The position numbers and the translations under genes are program-made. DNA of 64,000 bases from Lichenicola sp965198575 (GTDB taxonomy: Bacteria > Pseudomonadota > Alphaproteobacteria > Acetobacterales > Acetobacteraceae): the NCBI RefSeq assembly GCF_965198575.1, contig NZ_OZ240671.1, forward strand, positions 620,001 to 684,000. Reading direction: 5' to 3'. The notes below the pieces were generated by a model. The model ran no database searches. It was not told where the DNA came from and was given only the letters and a program-made list of their open reading frames with translations. This document shows positions 50,603 through 59,231 of this stretch, piece after piece. The first letter of the stretch is position 1. Every line of letters begins with the position of its first letter.

Positions 50603-51185
50603 CGGCGGTCCAGAGCGCGCGGCGCCGCGCGGCCTCCTCGGTCAGCCGCTGCAGCCGGGACGCCTCGTCGGCCAGCAGGATGCGGCCGGCATCGAGCAAC
50701 GCCACCCGCAGGCCATCGATCTCGATCCAGCCGATGACGCAGGCTTTCTGCCAGTCATCCGATCGGGCCTCGCGCGGTCCGGACGCGCGGTCGGCCAGGG
50801 TGGTCACGCGGTCCACCAGCAGCGCCAGGTCGCCCACACGCAGCAGATGCCGGTAGAGGCCGCCCGCCTCGAAGGAAGCCGCGTCCTCCTCGATCGAACG
50901 CAAACCGAGCAGCAAGCCGAGATCCAGAACCGGCAGCACGACGCCGCCGATCGAGAAGAAGCCGGCGACATGGGCCGGCACACCGTCGCGACGCCACAGG
51001 AGCGGCAACGGCAGGCACTCGCGTACCTGATCCGCCGGCAGGGCGAACATGCGATCTGCCAGGCTGAACACGACGACCTTGCCGGACACTCTGAGCTCCG
51101 TCCGATCCGCTGTTCGCGGCCAACCAGACAGCCGCGCCGGCGCCGCGTCAAGCACCAGCCACTGCGTGCGATATTGCTTGACCAA
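50592..51185 (-). CDS. cheW: CheW-like coupling protein 2, first gene of the operon
   Basis: 197 residues. The CheW domain (about 30-180) reads VVVFSLADRMFALPADQVRECLPLPLL, HVAGFFSIGGVVLPVLDLGLLLGL and LALLVDRVTTLADR, followed by a helical tail. Its end overlaps cheR by 11 bases. As the promoter-proximal gene of at least eight genes, it should lie next to the operon promoter in the 50-base gap before the divergent VOC gene; no boxes could be assigned there. Confidence 0.88.
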   Translation of the reverse strand: MVKQYRTQWLVLDAAPARLSGWPRTADRTELRVSGKVVVFSLADRMFALPADQVRECLPLPLLWRRDGVPAHVAGFFSIGGVVLPVLDLGLLLGLRSIEEDAASFEAGGLYRHLLRVGDLALLVDRVTTLADRASGPREARSDDWQKACVIGWIEIDGLRVALLDAGRILLADEASRLQRLTEEAARRRALWTADAG

Positions 51186-51235
51186 GGCCGGCCGACCTGA
51201 GAACGTTTCATGAACAGATTCGAAAGGAGCCGCAG

Positions 51236-51580
51236 ATGGTCGCGCGTCCGAATTTCATCGAGCTGCCTTCGAAGGACATCGATGCCGCACGATTGTTCTA
51301 TGCCGGCGCCTTCGGCTGGCAGCTGACCGGCTTCGGCCCGAGCTACGCCTGCACCATGACCGGGGACGTCGATATCGGCCTGCAGTCAGATCCGGCGGAG
51401 GTGACGGCGGCGCCGCTGGCGGTCATCCAGGTCGATGATCTGGAGGCCGCCATGCTCGGTGTCACGACATGCGGCGGCCGCATCCTCAAGCCGATCTTCG
51501 GCTTCCCCGGAGGTCGCCGGTTCCACTTCGCCGACCCGAACGGCAACGAACTCGCGGTGATGGCTGTGGAACCCGCCTGA
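51236..51580 (+). CDS. VOC-family protein, 114 aa
   Basis: A single-module glyoxalase/bleomycin-resistance-like protein: NFIELPSKDIDAARLFYAGAFGWQLTGFGPSYA at the start and FHFADPNGNELAVMAVEPA at the end, typical of the short cytoplasmic group. The ATG is preceded by GAAAGGAG, a good ribosome-binding site. It is divergent from the chemosensory operon and convergent with the lipid kinase gene. No substrate can be inferred. Confidence 0.88.
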   Translation: MVARPNFIELPSKDIDAARLFYAGAFGWQLTGFGPSYACTMTGDVDIGLQSDPAEVTAAPLAVIQVDDLEAAMLGVTTCGGRILKPIFGFPGGRRFHFADPNGNELAVMAVEPA

Positions 51581-51618
51581 CGCCACCGCGACACCGCGCG
51601 CGGGCCCATCGCGTGGCG

Positions 51619-52626
51619 CTAGTGCGTTCGCGTCGTGCCGGACGCGATCCCTGCCTCCCCCAACCCGGGCAATGCACCCGGAACGAGTGCAGGCAGGGCG
51701 GTGTCGGGAACCCGATCGACGGTCACGCCGCTTCGGCCGTTGCTCCACTGGATGGTGTTGCCGATCAGCACCCGCAGCGGGCCGCTCGCATCGGTGACCC
51801 GCAATGGCGCCGTGCCGGCCGGGTCGCCGTCCGCCTGCGCCGGCAGCCCGTCCTGCTCGAGCACTTCCACCTCCGACGCGCGGCGATGCGTCACGCCTGG
51901 GACCCGGCCCAGCATGTTCAACGGCAGGGCGGCGCCGGCGAGCAGGGCCGACGCGATTCCGGCATGCTCGAACAGCATCACCGAGAAACCGGGTGCGGTC
52001 GGCGTGGCGTCCGGCGCCAAGAGGTAGGGGCCGCCATAGAGCCGCCCCTTGGCGATGATGACGCTGCCGGTCTGCATCTGCTCGCCGTCGACGCGCAGGC
52101 GGATCTGTCCGAACCGGTAACGCGGCAACTCGCGCAGCGTCTGCACGACATAGGCGCCCTTGCCGAGCACGCGCTTCACCGGACGCGAGATGTGATGCAC
52201 CACATGCGCGTCGAAGCCGATGCCGAGCATCTGCACGAACAGCCTGGTGCCGAGCGCACTCTGCATGATGCCCGGCCACAGCGGCACGGTGCGCTCGGAC
52301 GTCAGGATCGAGGCGATCCCGGTCGAATCGGTCGGCAGCCGCAGCTCGTGTGCCAGGACGTTGGCGGTGCCGAGCGGGATGATGCCGAGCAGCGTGTTCG
52401 AGCCGTCGAGTCCCGCCGCCACTTCGGCGATGGTGCCGTCACCGCCGGCCGCGACGACCAGCCTGACACCCGCGCGTGCCGCCTCGCGTGCCAGCGCCTG
52501 CGCATGGCCGGCGTGCATGGTTTCCGCCACCTCGAGTCGCACGCCGTGCGCCACCAGCACGTCGAGCACGGCCCAGAGTCGGCGCACACGCCTGCGTCCT
52601 GCGGTCGGGTTGTAGATGACGAGCAT
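51619..52626 (-). CDS. Diacylglycerol-kinase-family lipid kinase (YegS/BmrU-like)
   Basis: 335 residues. The nucleotide-binding motif is LVVAAGGDGTIAEVAAGL with GGDGT, after the family start LVIYNPTAGRRRVRRLWAVL, and GIIPLGTANVLAHEL is diagnostic. The beta-sandwich C-terminal domain runs from about 130 (MLGIGFDAHVVHHI and GGPYLLAPDATPTAPGFSVML). The family phosphorylates diacylglycerol or related lipids at the membrane. It is divergent from an LpxH-like phosphoesterase and glycosyltransferase pair, which suggests a shared lipid theme. The last 40 residues look unconserved. Confidence 0.9.
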   Translation of the reverse strand: MLVIYNPTAGRRRVRRLWAVLDVLVAHGVRLEVAETMHAGHAQALAREAARAGVRLVVAAGGDGTIAEVAAGLDGSNTLLGIIPLGTANVLAHELRLPTDSTGIASILTSERTVPLWPGIMQSALGTRLFVQMLGIGFDAHVVHHISRPVKRVLGKGAYVVQTLRELPRYRFGQIRLRVDGEQMQTGSVIIAKGRLYGGPYLLAPDATPTAPGFSVMLFEHAGIASALLAGAALPLNMLGRVPGVTHRRASEVEVLEQDGLPAQADGDPAGTAPLRVTDASGPLRVLIGNTIQWSNGRSGVTVDRVPDTALPALVPGALPGLGEAGIASGTTRTH

Positions 52627-52689
52627 GCCAGATGATCCAGACGCGCAACGCGTGACTTTCCTTGATAACGGAGAGCCGGCCTCGATGTT

Positions 52690-52709
52690 CGTGACGATCC
52701 TGTGTCACG
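52690..52709. promoter_or_regulatory. Small inverted repeat in divergent promoter region
   Basis: CGTGAC, eight bases, GTCACG in the 154-base gap between the divergent lipid kinase and phosphoesterase genes. It could be an operator for either gene; short arms make this uncertain. Confidence 0.3.
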
Positions 52710-52780
52710 GTCGTAATCGGGCATCATCGAGATGTCACACGTGGAGGTTGCGAACCGGGATATAGCGGCGGCGTCGCGTC

Positions 52781-53689
52781 ATGAACGTTTTGGGCGAGGC
52801 ACTCGATCGACATGGGAGAGAGCCTGTGGATTCCATCCAGCTCCAGCCTCCGGCAACCCACTACAGAACCGTTTTCATTTCCGACGTGCATCTCGGCACG
52901 CGCGGCAGTCGCGCCGATTTCCTGGTGGATTTCCTGAGCCAGATCGCCTGCGACAAGCTCTATCTCGTCGGCGACATCATCGATGGCTGGCGCCTGCGCA
53001 AGAGCTGGTACTGGGACGCGCATCACGACGCAGTGCTGCAGCTCATCCTGGAGATGGTCCGCAACGGCACCGAGGTCACCTACATCCCGGGCAACCACGA
53101 CGAGATCTTCCGCAAATGGTTGCCGATGCGACTCGAGATCGCCGGCATCCGGCTGTGCCAGGACGCCATCCACGAAACCGCCGACGGCCGTCGCCTGCTG
53201 GTCATGCACGGCGACGAATTCGACAGTGTCGTGCGCTACGCACGGTTTCTCGCATTGCTCGGCGACCGCGCGTATTCCGCGTCGCTGGTGATCAATCGCG
53301 GCTTCAACCTGGTGCGCCGGCGGCTCGGACTGCCGTATCGGTCGCTCTCGGCGTGGCTCAAACGCCAGGTCAAGGGTGCCGTCATGGCGATCGATCGTTT
53401 CGAGCAGGCGCTCGCCGCGGAGGCCCGCAGACGCGGCGTGGACGGCGTCGTATGCGGCCACATCCACCATGCCGAAATGCGCGACATCGGTGACGTGCTC
53501 TACATCAACGACGGCGACTGGGTGGAAAGCTGCACCGCGCTGGTCGAGCATGATGGCGGGCGACTGGAGCTGATCGACTGGGCAGAGCGTCGCCGGCTGT
53601 CGTTCCTCGCCACCCGCGAGCCGCGCCGCCGTGCGGCTCCAGGACACGACCCCGCACCCGAGCCGCGTCCCCAGCCGGTTGCCGCCTGA
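52781..53689 (+). CDS. LpxH-like metallophosphoesterase
   Basis: 302 residues. All five blocks of the calcineurin-like phosphoesterase metal site are visible: ISDVHLGTRGS, VGDIIDGW, PGNHDEIFR, VMHGDEFDSVV and CGHIHHAEM. The family includes UDP-2,3-diacylglucosamine diphosphatase of lipid A synthesis, which is how such proteins are usually labelled. This version is longer than E. coli LpxH (240) and paired with a GT4 glycosyltransferase, a pairing also seen in rhizobia, so its substrate may be another lipid diphosphate. The start is uncertain: a GTG at 52826 is an alternative. Confidence 0.85.
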   Translation: MNVLGEALDRHGREPVDSIQLQPPATHYRTVFISDVHLGTRGSRADFLVDFLSQIACDKLYLVGDIIDGWRLRKSWYWDAHHDAVLQLILEMVRNGTEVTYIPGNHDEIFRKWLPMRLEIAGIRLCQDAIHETADGRRLLVMHGDEFDSVVRYARFLALLGDRAYSASLVINRGFNLVRRRLGLPYRSLSAWLKRQVKGAVMAIDRFEQALAAEARRRGVDGVVCGHIHHAEMRDIGDVLYINDGDWVESCTALVEHDGGRLELIDWAERRRLSFLATREPRRRAAPGHDPAPEPRPQPVAA

Positions 53690-54797
53690 ATTGGACCAGT
53701 TCGCGTTGCAGCCGGCCGCTCCCACACGGGATAGGCTCGAGACCGACGCCCCCGCCCGGCGCATCCTCATCGTGTCCGATGCCTGGCGTCCACAGGTGAA
53801 CGGCGTGGTGCGCACGCTCGCCACCGTCACCGACGAGCTGCGCGCACTCGGCCATCACGTCGAGGTCGTCGGGCCGGACCGCTTCCGCACCATCCCCTGC
53901 CCGACCTATCCCGACATCCGCCTGTCGATCCTGCCGAAGCGCCGCCTCGCCCGCATCATCGAGCAGTTCGCGCCTGACCATCTACATATCGCCACCGAAG
54001 GACCGCTCGGTCTCGCCGCCCGCGCGTGGGCGAAGCGGCGTCGGTTCGCCTTCACCAGCTCGTTCCACACGCGGTTTCCGGAATACATCCACGCCCGCAC
54101 CGGCATTCCGGTCGGCATCGCGTACGCATTTCTCAGGCGCTTCCACAACGACGCGTCCGCGACTTTGATCGCCACCCGCAGCCTGCAGGAGGATCTGGCA
54201 GGGCGCGGCTTCACCCGCCTGGTGCGCTGGTCGCGCGGTGTCGACCTGGCGCGCTTCAATCCGCAACCGCGACGCGACTGGGCCACCGAATACAACGTCG
54301 CACGGCCGATCTTTCTCTATGTCGGCCGGATCGCGGTGGAAAAGAACATCGACGCATTTCTCGAGCTCGAGCTACCGGGCTCGAAGATCGTCGTCGGCGG
54401 CGGTCCGCAACTCGCCGCCCTCAAGGCGCGGTATCCGGACGTCGTGTTCACCGGACCGTTCTCCGAAGCCGAGCTCGCGGCCGCCTATGCCGGTGGCGAC
54501 GTGTTCGTGTTCCCCAGCCGCACCGACACCTTCGGGCTGGTGGTGCTCGAGGCGCTCGCCTGCGGGGTTCCGGTCGCCGCGTACGACGTCACCGGACCGA
54601 AGGATATCCTCGGCGACGCATCCGGCCATGTCGGCGCCTTCGGCCCGGATCTGCGCGCGTCCGCACTCGCCGCCCTCGACGCCGACCGTGGCGATTGTCG
54701 CGCGCACGCCGAGCGTTTCACCTGGGCCGCATGCGCCGGGATCTTCCTGTCCGCACTGGTGCCGCTCGCCGCCGGGACCACGTCCGCGAAAAATTGA
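53631..54797 (+). CDS. GT4-family glycosyltransferase
   Basis: 388 residues from a GTG inside the previous gene; a TTG at 53691, one base after that gene's stop, would remove a poorly conserved 20-residue start. The GT-B pattern is ILIVSDAWRPQVNGVVRTLATVTDELRALGHHVEVVGP, TSFHTRFPEYIHARTG, then FLYVGRIAVEKNIDAFL and the donor site VFPSRTDTFGLVVLEALACGVPVAAYDVTGPKDIL. These segments are shared with diacylglycerol glycosyltransferases and mannosyltransferases of alphaproteobacteria. It probably forms an operon with the phosphoesterase and acts on membrane lipids. Confidence 0.9.
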   Translation: MRLQDTTPHPSRVPSRLPPELDQFALQPAAPTRDRLETDAPARRILIVSDAWRPQVNGVVRTLATVTDELRALGHHVEVVGPDRFRTIPCPTYPDIRLSILPKRRLARIIEQFAPDHLHIATEGPLGLAARAWAKRRRFAFTSSFHTRFPEYIHARTGIPVGIAYAFLRRFHNDASATLIATRSLQEDLAGRGFTRLVRWSRGVDLARFNPQPRRDWATEYNVARPIFLYVGRIAVEKNIDAFLELELPGSKIVVGGGPQLAALKARYPDVVFTGPFSEAELAAAYAGGDVFVFPSRTDTFGLVVLEALACGVPVAAYDVTGPKDILGDASGHVGAFGPDLRASALAALDADRGDCRAHAERFTWAACAGIFLSALVPLAAGTTSAKN

Positions 54798-54874
54798 GCA
54801 GCCGCCGCACGATGGTTCAAGTCGTGCGTGCGGTCCGCCCTTGACGGCAACCGGCCGTCCGGTGCCGCTGCGGC

Positions 54875-56140
54875 ATGCGCTCACATCCCGCCTCCACCGG
54901 CTTCATTCTCGCCACCATCGCGCTCGACGCGTTGAGCTTTGCCATCGTGATCCCGGTGGTGCCCGACATGGTGATGCAGATCGGGCACCTGAAGCACGCG
55001 CAGGCGTCGCTGTGGCTCGGCATCATCTTTGCCGCGTTCGCCGGCATGCAGTTCCTGTGCGCCCCGATCGCCGGAGGCCTCAGCGACCGGTTCGGACGCC
55101 GGCCGGTGCTGCTGATCTCGCTGTCAGCGTTGGGCGTGAACGCGCTGCTCTGGATCTGGGTGCCCAACCTCTGGTGGCTGTTGGTCCTGCGCCTGGTGGC
55201 CGGGGCACTCGCGGGCAATATCGGCGCCGCCACCGCCTACGTCGCCGACGTGACGCCGCCGGAACAGCGCGCCCGGGCATTCGGCCTGGTCGGCGCGATG
55301 TTCGGGCTGGGCTTCGTGGTCGGCCCGGCGCTGGGCGGCTGGCTCGGCAGCATCTGGCTGCGGCTGCCGTTCCTGGTGTCCGCCGCGCTGATCGCCTGCA
55401 ACGTGGTGTATGGATTGGTCGTGCTGCCGGAAAGCCTGCCGCCCGAGCGGCGCCGGGCCTTCTCCTGGAAGCGCGCCAATCCGATCGGCACGCTCACGCT
55501 GTTCAACCAGAACGGCTGGACCCGACGCCTCGGCTTCGCCTGGTGCTGCGGCTGGGTGGCGCTCGGCGCGCAGCAGAGCAGCTTCATCCTGGCCAACCAG
55601 ATGCGGTTCGGTTGGAGCATCGCCGAGAACGGCGCCGCCCTGGCGCTCGGCGGCATCACCCAGGCACTGGTGCAGGGCGTGCTGGTCGGCCGCATGACCA
55701 GGCGCTTCGGTCCGCGTCGAACGGCCCTGGCCGGGTACGGCTTCGCGGTCGCCGGCTACCTCGCCTACGCGCTGGCCTCGCGCACCTGGATCATGCTGCC
55801 CGGGATCATGCTGCTGGCGGTGGCCGCCCTCGGCAATCCGGCGATCCAGTCGATGCTCTCGATCGCTGCCGGACCGCGGCGCCAGGGCGAATTGCAGGGC
55901 AGCCTGTCCTCGTTGCAGGGCCTGAGCATGGTGGTCGGCCCGGTGGTCACCGGAATCGTGTTCGAGCTCGCCACCAGGCCAGGCAGCCCGTTGCATTTTC
56001 CGGGGGCACCGTTCCTGCTTGCAGGCCTGGTTTGCCTCGCAGGCCTGCTGGCGATCCTCTCGCTGCCGGACCCGGACCGGATTGCCCAGGTTCCGGAGCG
56101 CCGGGCGGATGCATCGGAGGATGCGCTGCAATCGGGCTGA
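54875..56140 (+). CDS. MFS drug exporter, TetA-like
   Basis: 421 residues with 12 membrane helices. ALDALSFAIVIPVVPDM, the loop-2/3 motif GGLSDRFGRRPVLLISLSALGVNALLW and the motif C region GLVGAMFGLGFVVGPALGGWLG are typical of the DHA1/TetA branch. It is probably a proton antiporter for drugs. No TetR gene adjoins, so it may be constitutive. Whether it confers tetracycline resistance cannot be told from sequence. Confidence 0.9.
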   Translation: MRSHPASTGFILATIALDALSFAIVIPVVPDMVMQIGHLKHAQASLWLGIIFAAFAGMQFLCAPIAGGLSDRFGRRPVLLISLSALGVNALLWIWVPNLWWLLVLRLVAGALAGNIGAATAYVADVTPPEQRARAFGLVGAMFGLGFVVGPALGGWLGSIWLRLPFLVSAALIACNVVYGLVVLPESLPPERRRAFSWKRANPIGTLTLFNQNGWTRRLGFAWCCGWVALGAQQSSFILANQMRFGWSIAENGAALALGGITQALVQGVLVGRMTRRFGPRRTALAGYGFAVAGYLAYALASRTWIMLPGIMLLAVAALGNPAIQSMLSIAAGPRRQGELQGSLSSLQGLSMVVGPVVTGIVFELATRPGSPLHFPGAPFLLAGLVCLAGLLAILSLPDPDRIAQVPERRADASEDALQSG

Positions 56141-56305
56141 ACCGGGCCGTCGCGGTTGCAGGCGGAACGCCCTCTGTTGCCGCGGGACGCCGCGCGGGTC
56201 TAGAGCAGCGTGGCAGCCCGCACCCGATCCAGGGTCGCCGCACGTGGAACGACGTCCTGTGCAAGGGCGCGCGGTCGGATCGGGATGCGAGGAGAGAGAA
56301 CCGCG

Positions 56306-56785
56306 ATGAACGGCACTACCCGGATCGAGCCCCCGCATGATCAACCGCTTGCCCAGCCGGTCCCGGCCCGGGTCGCCGTCCGCCCGCAGGCCGCCCGCCA
56401 GCAGGTCGGCGGTCGGGGACGCACGCCGTTGATGCTGCTCCGGCTGATGGTCTGGAGCGTGCTGCATTTCGTGTTCTATTTCCTGCAGCAGCTGGCCGAA
56501 CTGCTGGCGCCGCTGCTGCTGGTCGCCGGCATCGGCTGGTGGGCCCTGCCGAAGATCGTCGGCGCCATCACCACCGGCACCGGCCTGACCGGCACCGGTG
56601 CTCCCGCGAACACCGACAGCCAGGCCCGCGACATCCTGAACACGATCTCCGGCACGATTCCGACCGGCATCCATATCGCCGGCCACTGGATCACCGCCGT
56701 CTGGCTGGTCATGGCCGGCCTGCTGCTGATGGCGGTCGCGGCGATCGGGGCGACCCTCTCCGCCCTGGCCGCCCGCGAAATGTGA
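56306..56785 (+). CDS. Hypothetical membrane protein, 159 aa
   Basis: The start at MNGTTRIEPPHDQ follows GGAGAG at a good distance; a longer frame from 56210 lacks such a site. After a Pro/Gln-rich cytoplasmic segment, two to three membrane helices are seen (VWSVLHFVFYFLQQLAELLAPLLLVAGIGWWAL and WITAVWLVMAGLLLMAVAAIGATL) around a Thr/Gly-rich loop. No family recognised. It is convergent with a zinc-ribbon protein gene. Confidence 0.65.
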   Translation: MNGTTRIEPPHDQPLAQPVPARVAVRPQAARQQVGGRGRTPLMLLRLMVWSVLHFVFYFLQQLAELLAPLLLVAGIGWWALPKIVGAITTGTGLTGTGAPANTDSQARDILNTISGTIPTGIHIAGHWITAVWLVMAGLLLMAVAAIGATLSALAAREM

Positions 56786-56920
56786 GACCGCTCGAGACCC
56801 GGCTGTGCCGGCGATCCGGCGCGACCGTCTGCGCTTGCCGCATGCTCACGGCCAACAGGCCGCTCCGCTCCGGGTCTCGAAAGACACGCCGGGCTCGGCA
56901 CAACCTGGTCTCGAACGGTC
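56786..56920. repeat. Nested inverted repeats between convergent genes
   Basis: Two interleaved pairs: GACCGCTCGAGAC at 56786-56798 pairs with GTCTCGAACGGTC at 56908-56920 (12 of 13), and CGAGACCCGG at 56793-56802 pairs exactly with CCGGGTCTCG at 56870-56879. They lie between the stops of convergent genes and may act as a bidirectional terminator or be a small mobile hairpin element. Confidence 0.5.
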
Positions 56921-56948
56921 GCTGCGCTTGGAAATTGGGGCGTGCCGC

Positions 56949-57389
56949 TTACCGGAGGTTCGCCCTCGGTAGCAGCTGCCAGAGGCGCATCGAGGGCGGC
57001 CAGCGGTGCCCGATCAGGGCGTGCCAATGCCACAGCGCCAGCACCACGCCGGCGATGACCACCAGGCTCAGGATCCAGAGCACGACCCAGAGTCGCCTGC
57101 CGCCGATGCCCCAGCCCGGTTGCCCCGATTGTTGCGACGGCGACGCGGAGGCCGGCTCGGCGATGGCGCCCGGCATGAAGCCGAGCGGTGCCAGCGTGAT
57201 CCCGGCCGGCTCGTCGTAGGATGCTTTCTCCGCCCGGTCGTCCGGCGCAGGCGCCTCGACCACCGGCTCCACAACTGCAGGCACCCGCCATTCGGTGCCG
57301 CAGCCGGTGCATCGCAACAGGCGCGGGCGGGCGAGCTGGGCGGTCGGGATCTCGTATTCCGCCGCACAGGACGGGCAGAGGACGTGCAT
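56949..57389 (-). CDS. Zinc-ribbon membrane protein (MJ0042 type)
   Basis: 146 residues from MHVLCPSCAAEYEIPTAQL. The zinc ribbon has two Cys-x2-Cys pairs (CPSC near 5-8 and CTGC near 27-30), the pattern called MJ0042 and common in alphaproteobacteria near cell-division genes. A Pro/Ala linker leads to one membrane helix (WVVLWILSLVVIAGVVLALW). It is divergent from ftsE, as is common in Rhodospirillales. The role is unknown. Confidence 0.85.
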   Translation of the reverse strand: MHVLCPSCAAEYEIPTAQLARPRLLRCTGCGTEWRVPAVVEPVVEAPAPDDRAEKASYDEPAGITLAPLGFMPGAIAEPASASPSQQSGQPGWGIGGRRLWVVLWILSLVVIAGVVLALWHWHALIGHRWPPSMRLWQLLPRANLR

Positions 57390-57541
57390 CGCTGATCGCC
57401 CCCACCTTTCGACGTCCCAGCGTCGCACAACTTCCTGTAGAAATGGTGAATGCTTCTGGTATTCCCCGCGCGATGCCGCGTCGCCACCGTCGTTGCCACC
57501 CCGGTTGGCAGCTGCCGCCCGGCCGGCGGACGCGTCCGGCA

Positions 57542-58243
57542 GTGATCCATCTGCGCGAGGTCGGCCTGCGCTATGACCGCACGAATGCCGCCGGGCGCAC
57601 CCCCGGCAGCAGCCCCGGCAGCAGCATCGACGTGCTGAATGCGGTGAGCTTCGAGATCCCGGCCGGGTCCTTCCGCTGGGTGCTCGGGCCCTCCGGGGCG
57701 GGCAAGTCGAGCCTGCTGCGGCTGCTGAACCTGAGCGCCAGGCCGAGCCACGGCGAGATGGAGCTGTTCGGGGTGTCGGTGAAGCGGGCGCGCCGATCGG
57801 TGCTGGCGAAGCTGCGACGTCGCACCGGCACGGTGTTCCAGGATCTGCGGCTGCTGCCCGAGCTCAGCGTGTATGACAACGTGGCGCTGCGGCTGCGGCT
57901 GGACGGGCTGCCGGAGGACCGCATCGAGACCGAGGTGACCGAGATGCTGCGCTGGGTCGGGCTCGGCCGGAAGCTGCAGGCGACGCCGCCGCAACTGTCC
58001 GGCGGCGAGCAGCAGCGGGTTGCGGTGGCCCGCGCGGTGGTGCACCGGCCGCCGCTGCTGCTGGCCGACGAACCGACCGGCGCACTCGACGAGCCGCAGG
58101 CGATCCGGCTCATGCAGCTGTTCCTCGAGCTCAACCAGATGGGCTCGACGGTGCTGGTCGCCACCCACAACGAGAGCCTGACCCGCCGCTTCCCCGGACC
58201 CTCGCTCCGGCTCGAGCGCGGCACCCTGGTCGATGATGGCTAG
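57542..58243 (+). CDS. ftsE: Cell-division ATPase FtsE
   Basis: ATP-binding partner of FtsX, controlling periplasmic amidases at the septum. The GTG giving VIHLREVGLRY is chosen because FtsE proteins begin there; an ATG at 57443 would add 33 basic residues. Walker A is LGPSGAGKSSLLRLL, the Q-loop TGTVFQDLRLLPELSVYDNVAL, signature LSGGEQQRVAVARAVV, Walker B LLLADEPTGALDE and the H-loop VATHNESL. An extra loop (GRTPGSSPGSS) after the first strand is not usual. It overlaps ftsX by 11 bases. Confidence 0.93.
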   Translation: MIHLREVGLRYDRTNAAGRTPGSSPGSSIDVLNAVSFEIPAGSFRWVLGPSGAGKSSLLRLLNLSARPSHGEMELFGVSVKRARRSVLAKLRRRTGTVFQDLRLLPELSVYDNVALRLRLDGLPEDRIETEVTEMLRWVGLGRKLQATPPQLSGGEQQRVAVARAVVHRPPLLLADEPTGALDEPQAIRLMQLFLELNQMGSTVLVATHNESLTRRFPGPSLRLERGTLVDDG

Positions 58244-59231
58244 GGCCCCGTCGGCGAAGTCGTCGCGCAAGCGGTCCGACGGCCTGGCGCTGCGCCGTGC
58301 GCTGTCCGACCGGCTGCTGCCGGCGCTGGTCGCTGCGATGACCTTCCTCGCGTCGCTGGCGCTGGCCGGCGCGGTCGGTGCGTCGCTGCTGGCGAGCCGC
58401 TGGAGCTCGGGTGCGGCCAGCGTGCTGACCGTGCAGGTGCCGGACGGCGACCAGGCCGCCGCGTCGGGAGGTGCTGCGACCACCCGGATCGACGCCGTGG
58501 CGGCGCTGCTCTCGGCCGATTCGGCATTCGTTAGCGTGCATCGGCTCGATGCCCATGCCCTCGCCGGGCTGCTCTCGCCCTGGCTCGGCGACACCGCCAG
58601 CATCGCCCTGCCGCTCCCCGCCGTGGTGGAGCTGCGGCTGCGCGCCGGCCAAGCCGCGCCGTCCGGACTTGCCGCCCGCCTCGACCAGGCCGCACCCGGC
58701 ACGCTGGTGGAGAGCAACGGCGCCTGGAGCGACCGGCTGGTGGTGCTGACCACGAGCCTGCAGGCCTGTGCCGGGCTGGCGCTGCTGGTCGTGGCCGGGG
58801 TCGCGGTCGCCGTGGTGGCGGTGGCGACCCGCGCCGGGCTCGCGGCACGGCGGCAGGCGATCGAGATCGTGCACGGCCTCGGCGCCAGCGACAGCTACAT
58901 CGCCGGCCGCTTTGCCCGCCGCGCGACCAGCCTGGCGGTCACCGGGGGCGCGCTCGGCACGATCGTCTCGGTGCCGCTGCTGCTGACGCTGTGCCGCCTG
59001 GCCGCACCGTTCGCGGCCCCTCCCGGACCGACGCCGCTGCCACCCGGCATGCCCGACCCGTTGGCCGCGTTGCAGCCGGGCGCGCTCGGATTCGACGCCC
59101 TGGAGCAGGCTTTCGGTCGCATGCCGCTGCCGCTCTGGATCGCGCTGCCGCTGCTGCCGGTGATGGCGGCCGCGATCGGCTGGTGCACGGCGCAGGCGAC
59201 CGTGCGCACCTGGCTCCGGCGCCTGCCATGA
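58233..59231 (+). CDS. ftsX: Cell-division permease-like protein FtsX
   Basis: 332 residues: a basic cytoplasmic start, first membrane helix (LLPALVAAMTFLASLALAGAVGASLL), a periplasmic domain (about 60-165) that would contact a murein hydrolase activator, then three helices with the FtsX/MacB-type segment RQAIEIVHGLGASDSYIAGRFARRAT. The C-terminal loop is Pro-rich. It is translated with ftsE and overlaps the following ydcF-like gene by ATGA. Confidence 0.9.
   Translation: MMARAPSAKSSRKRSDGLALRRALSDRLLPALVAAMTFLASLALAGAVGASLLASRWSSGAASVLTVQVPDGDQAAASGGAATTRIDAVAALLSADSAFVSVHRLDAHALAGLLSPWLGDTASIALPLPAVVELRLRAGQAAPSGLAARLDQAAPGTLVESNGAWSDRLVVLTTSLQACAGLALLVVAGVAVAVVAVATRAGLAARRQAIEIVHGLGASDSYIAGRFARRATSLAVTGGALGTIVSVPLLLTLCRLAAPFAAPPGPTPLPPGMPDPLAALQPGALGFDALEQAFGRMPLPLWIALPLLPVMAAAIGWCTAQATVRTWLRRLP

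Noticed and set aside
54238..56340. A 700-codon plus-strand frame across the glycosyltransferase and MFS exporter genes
   Set aside because: Its product is Arg/Ala/Pro-rich with no domain, and it overlaps two genes with clear family motifs in another frame. It is a by-product of high GC.
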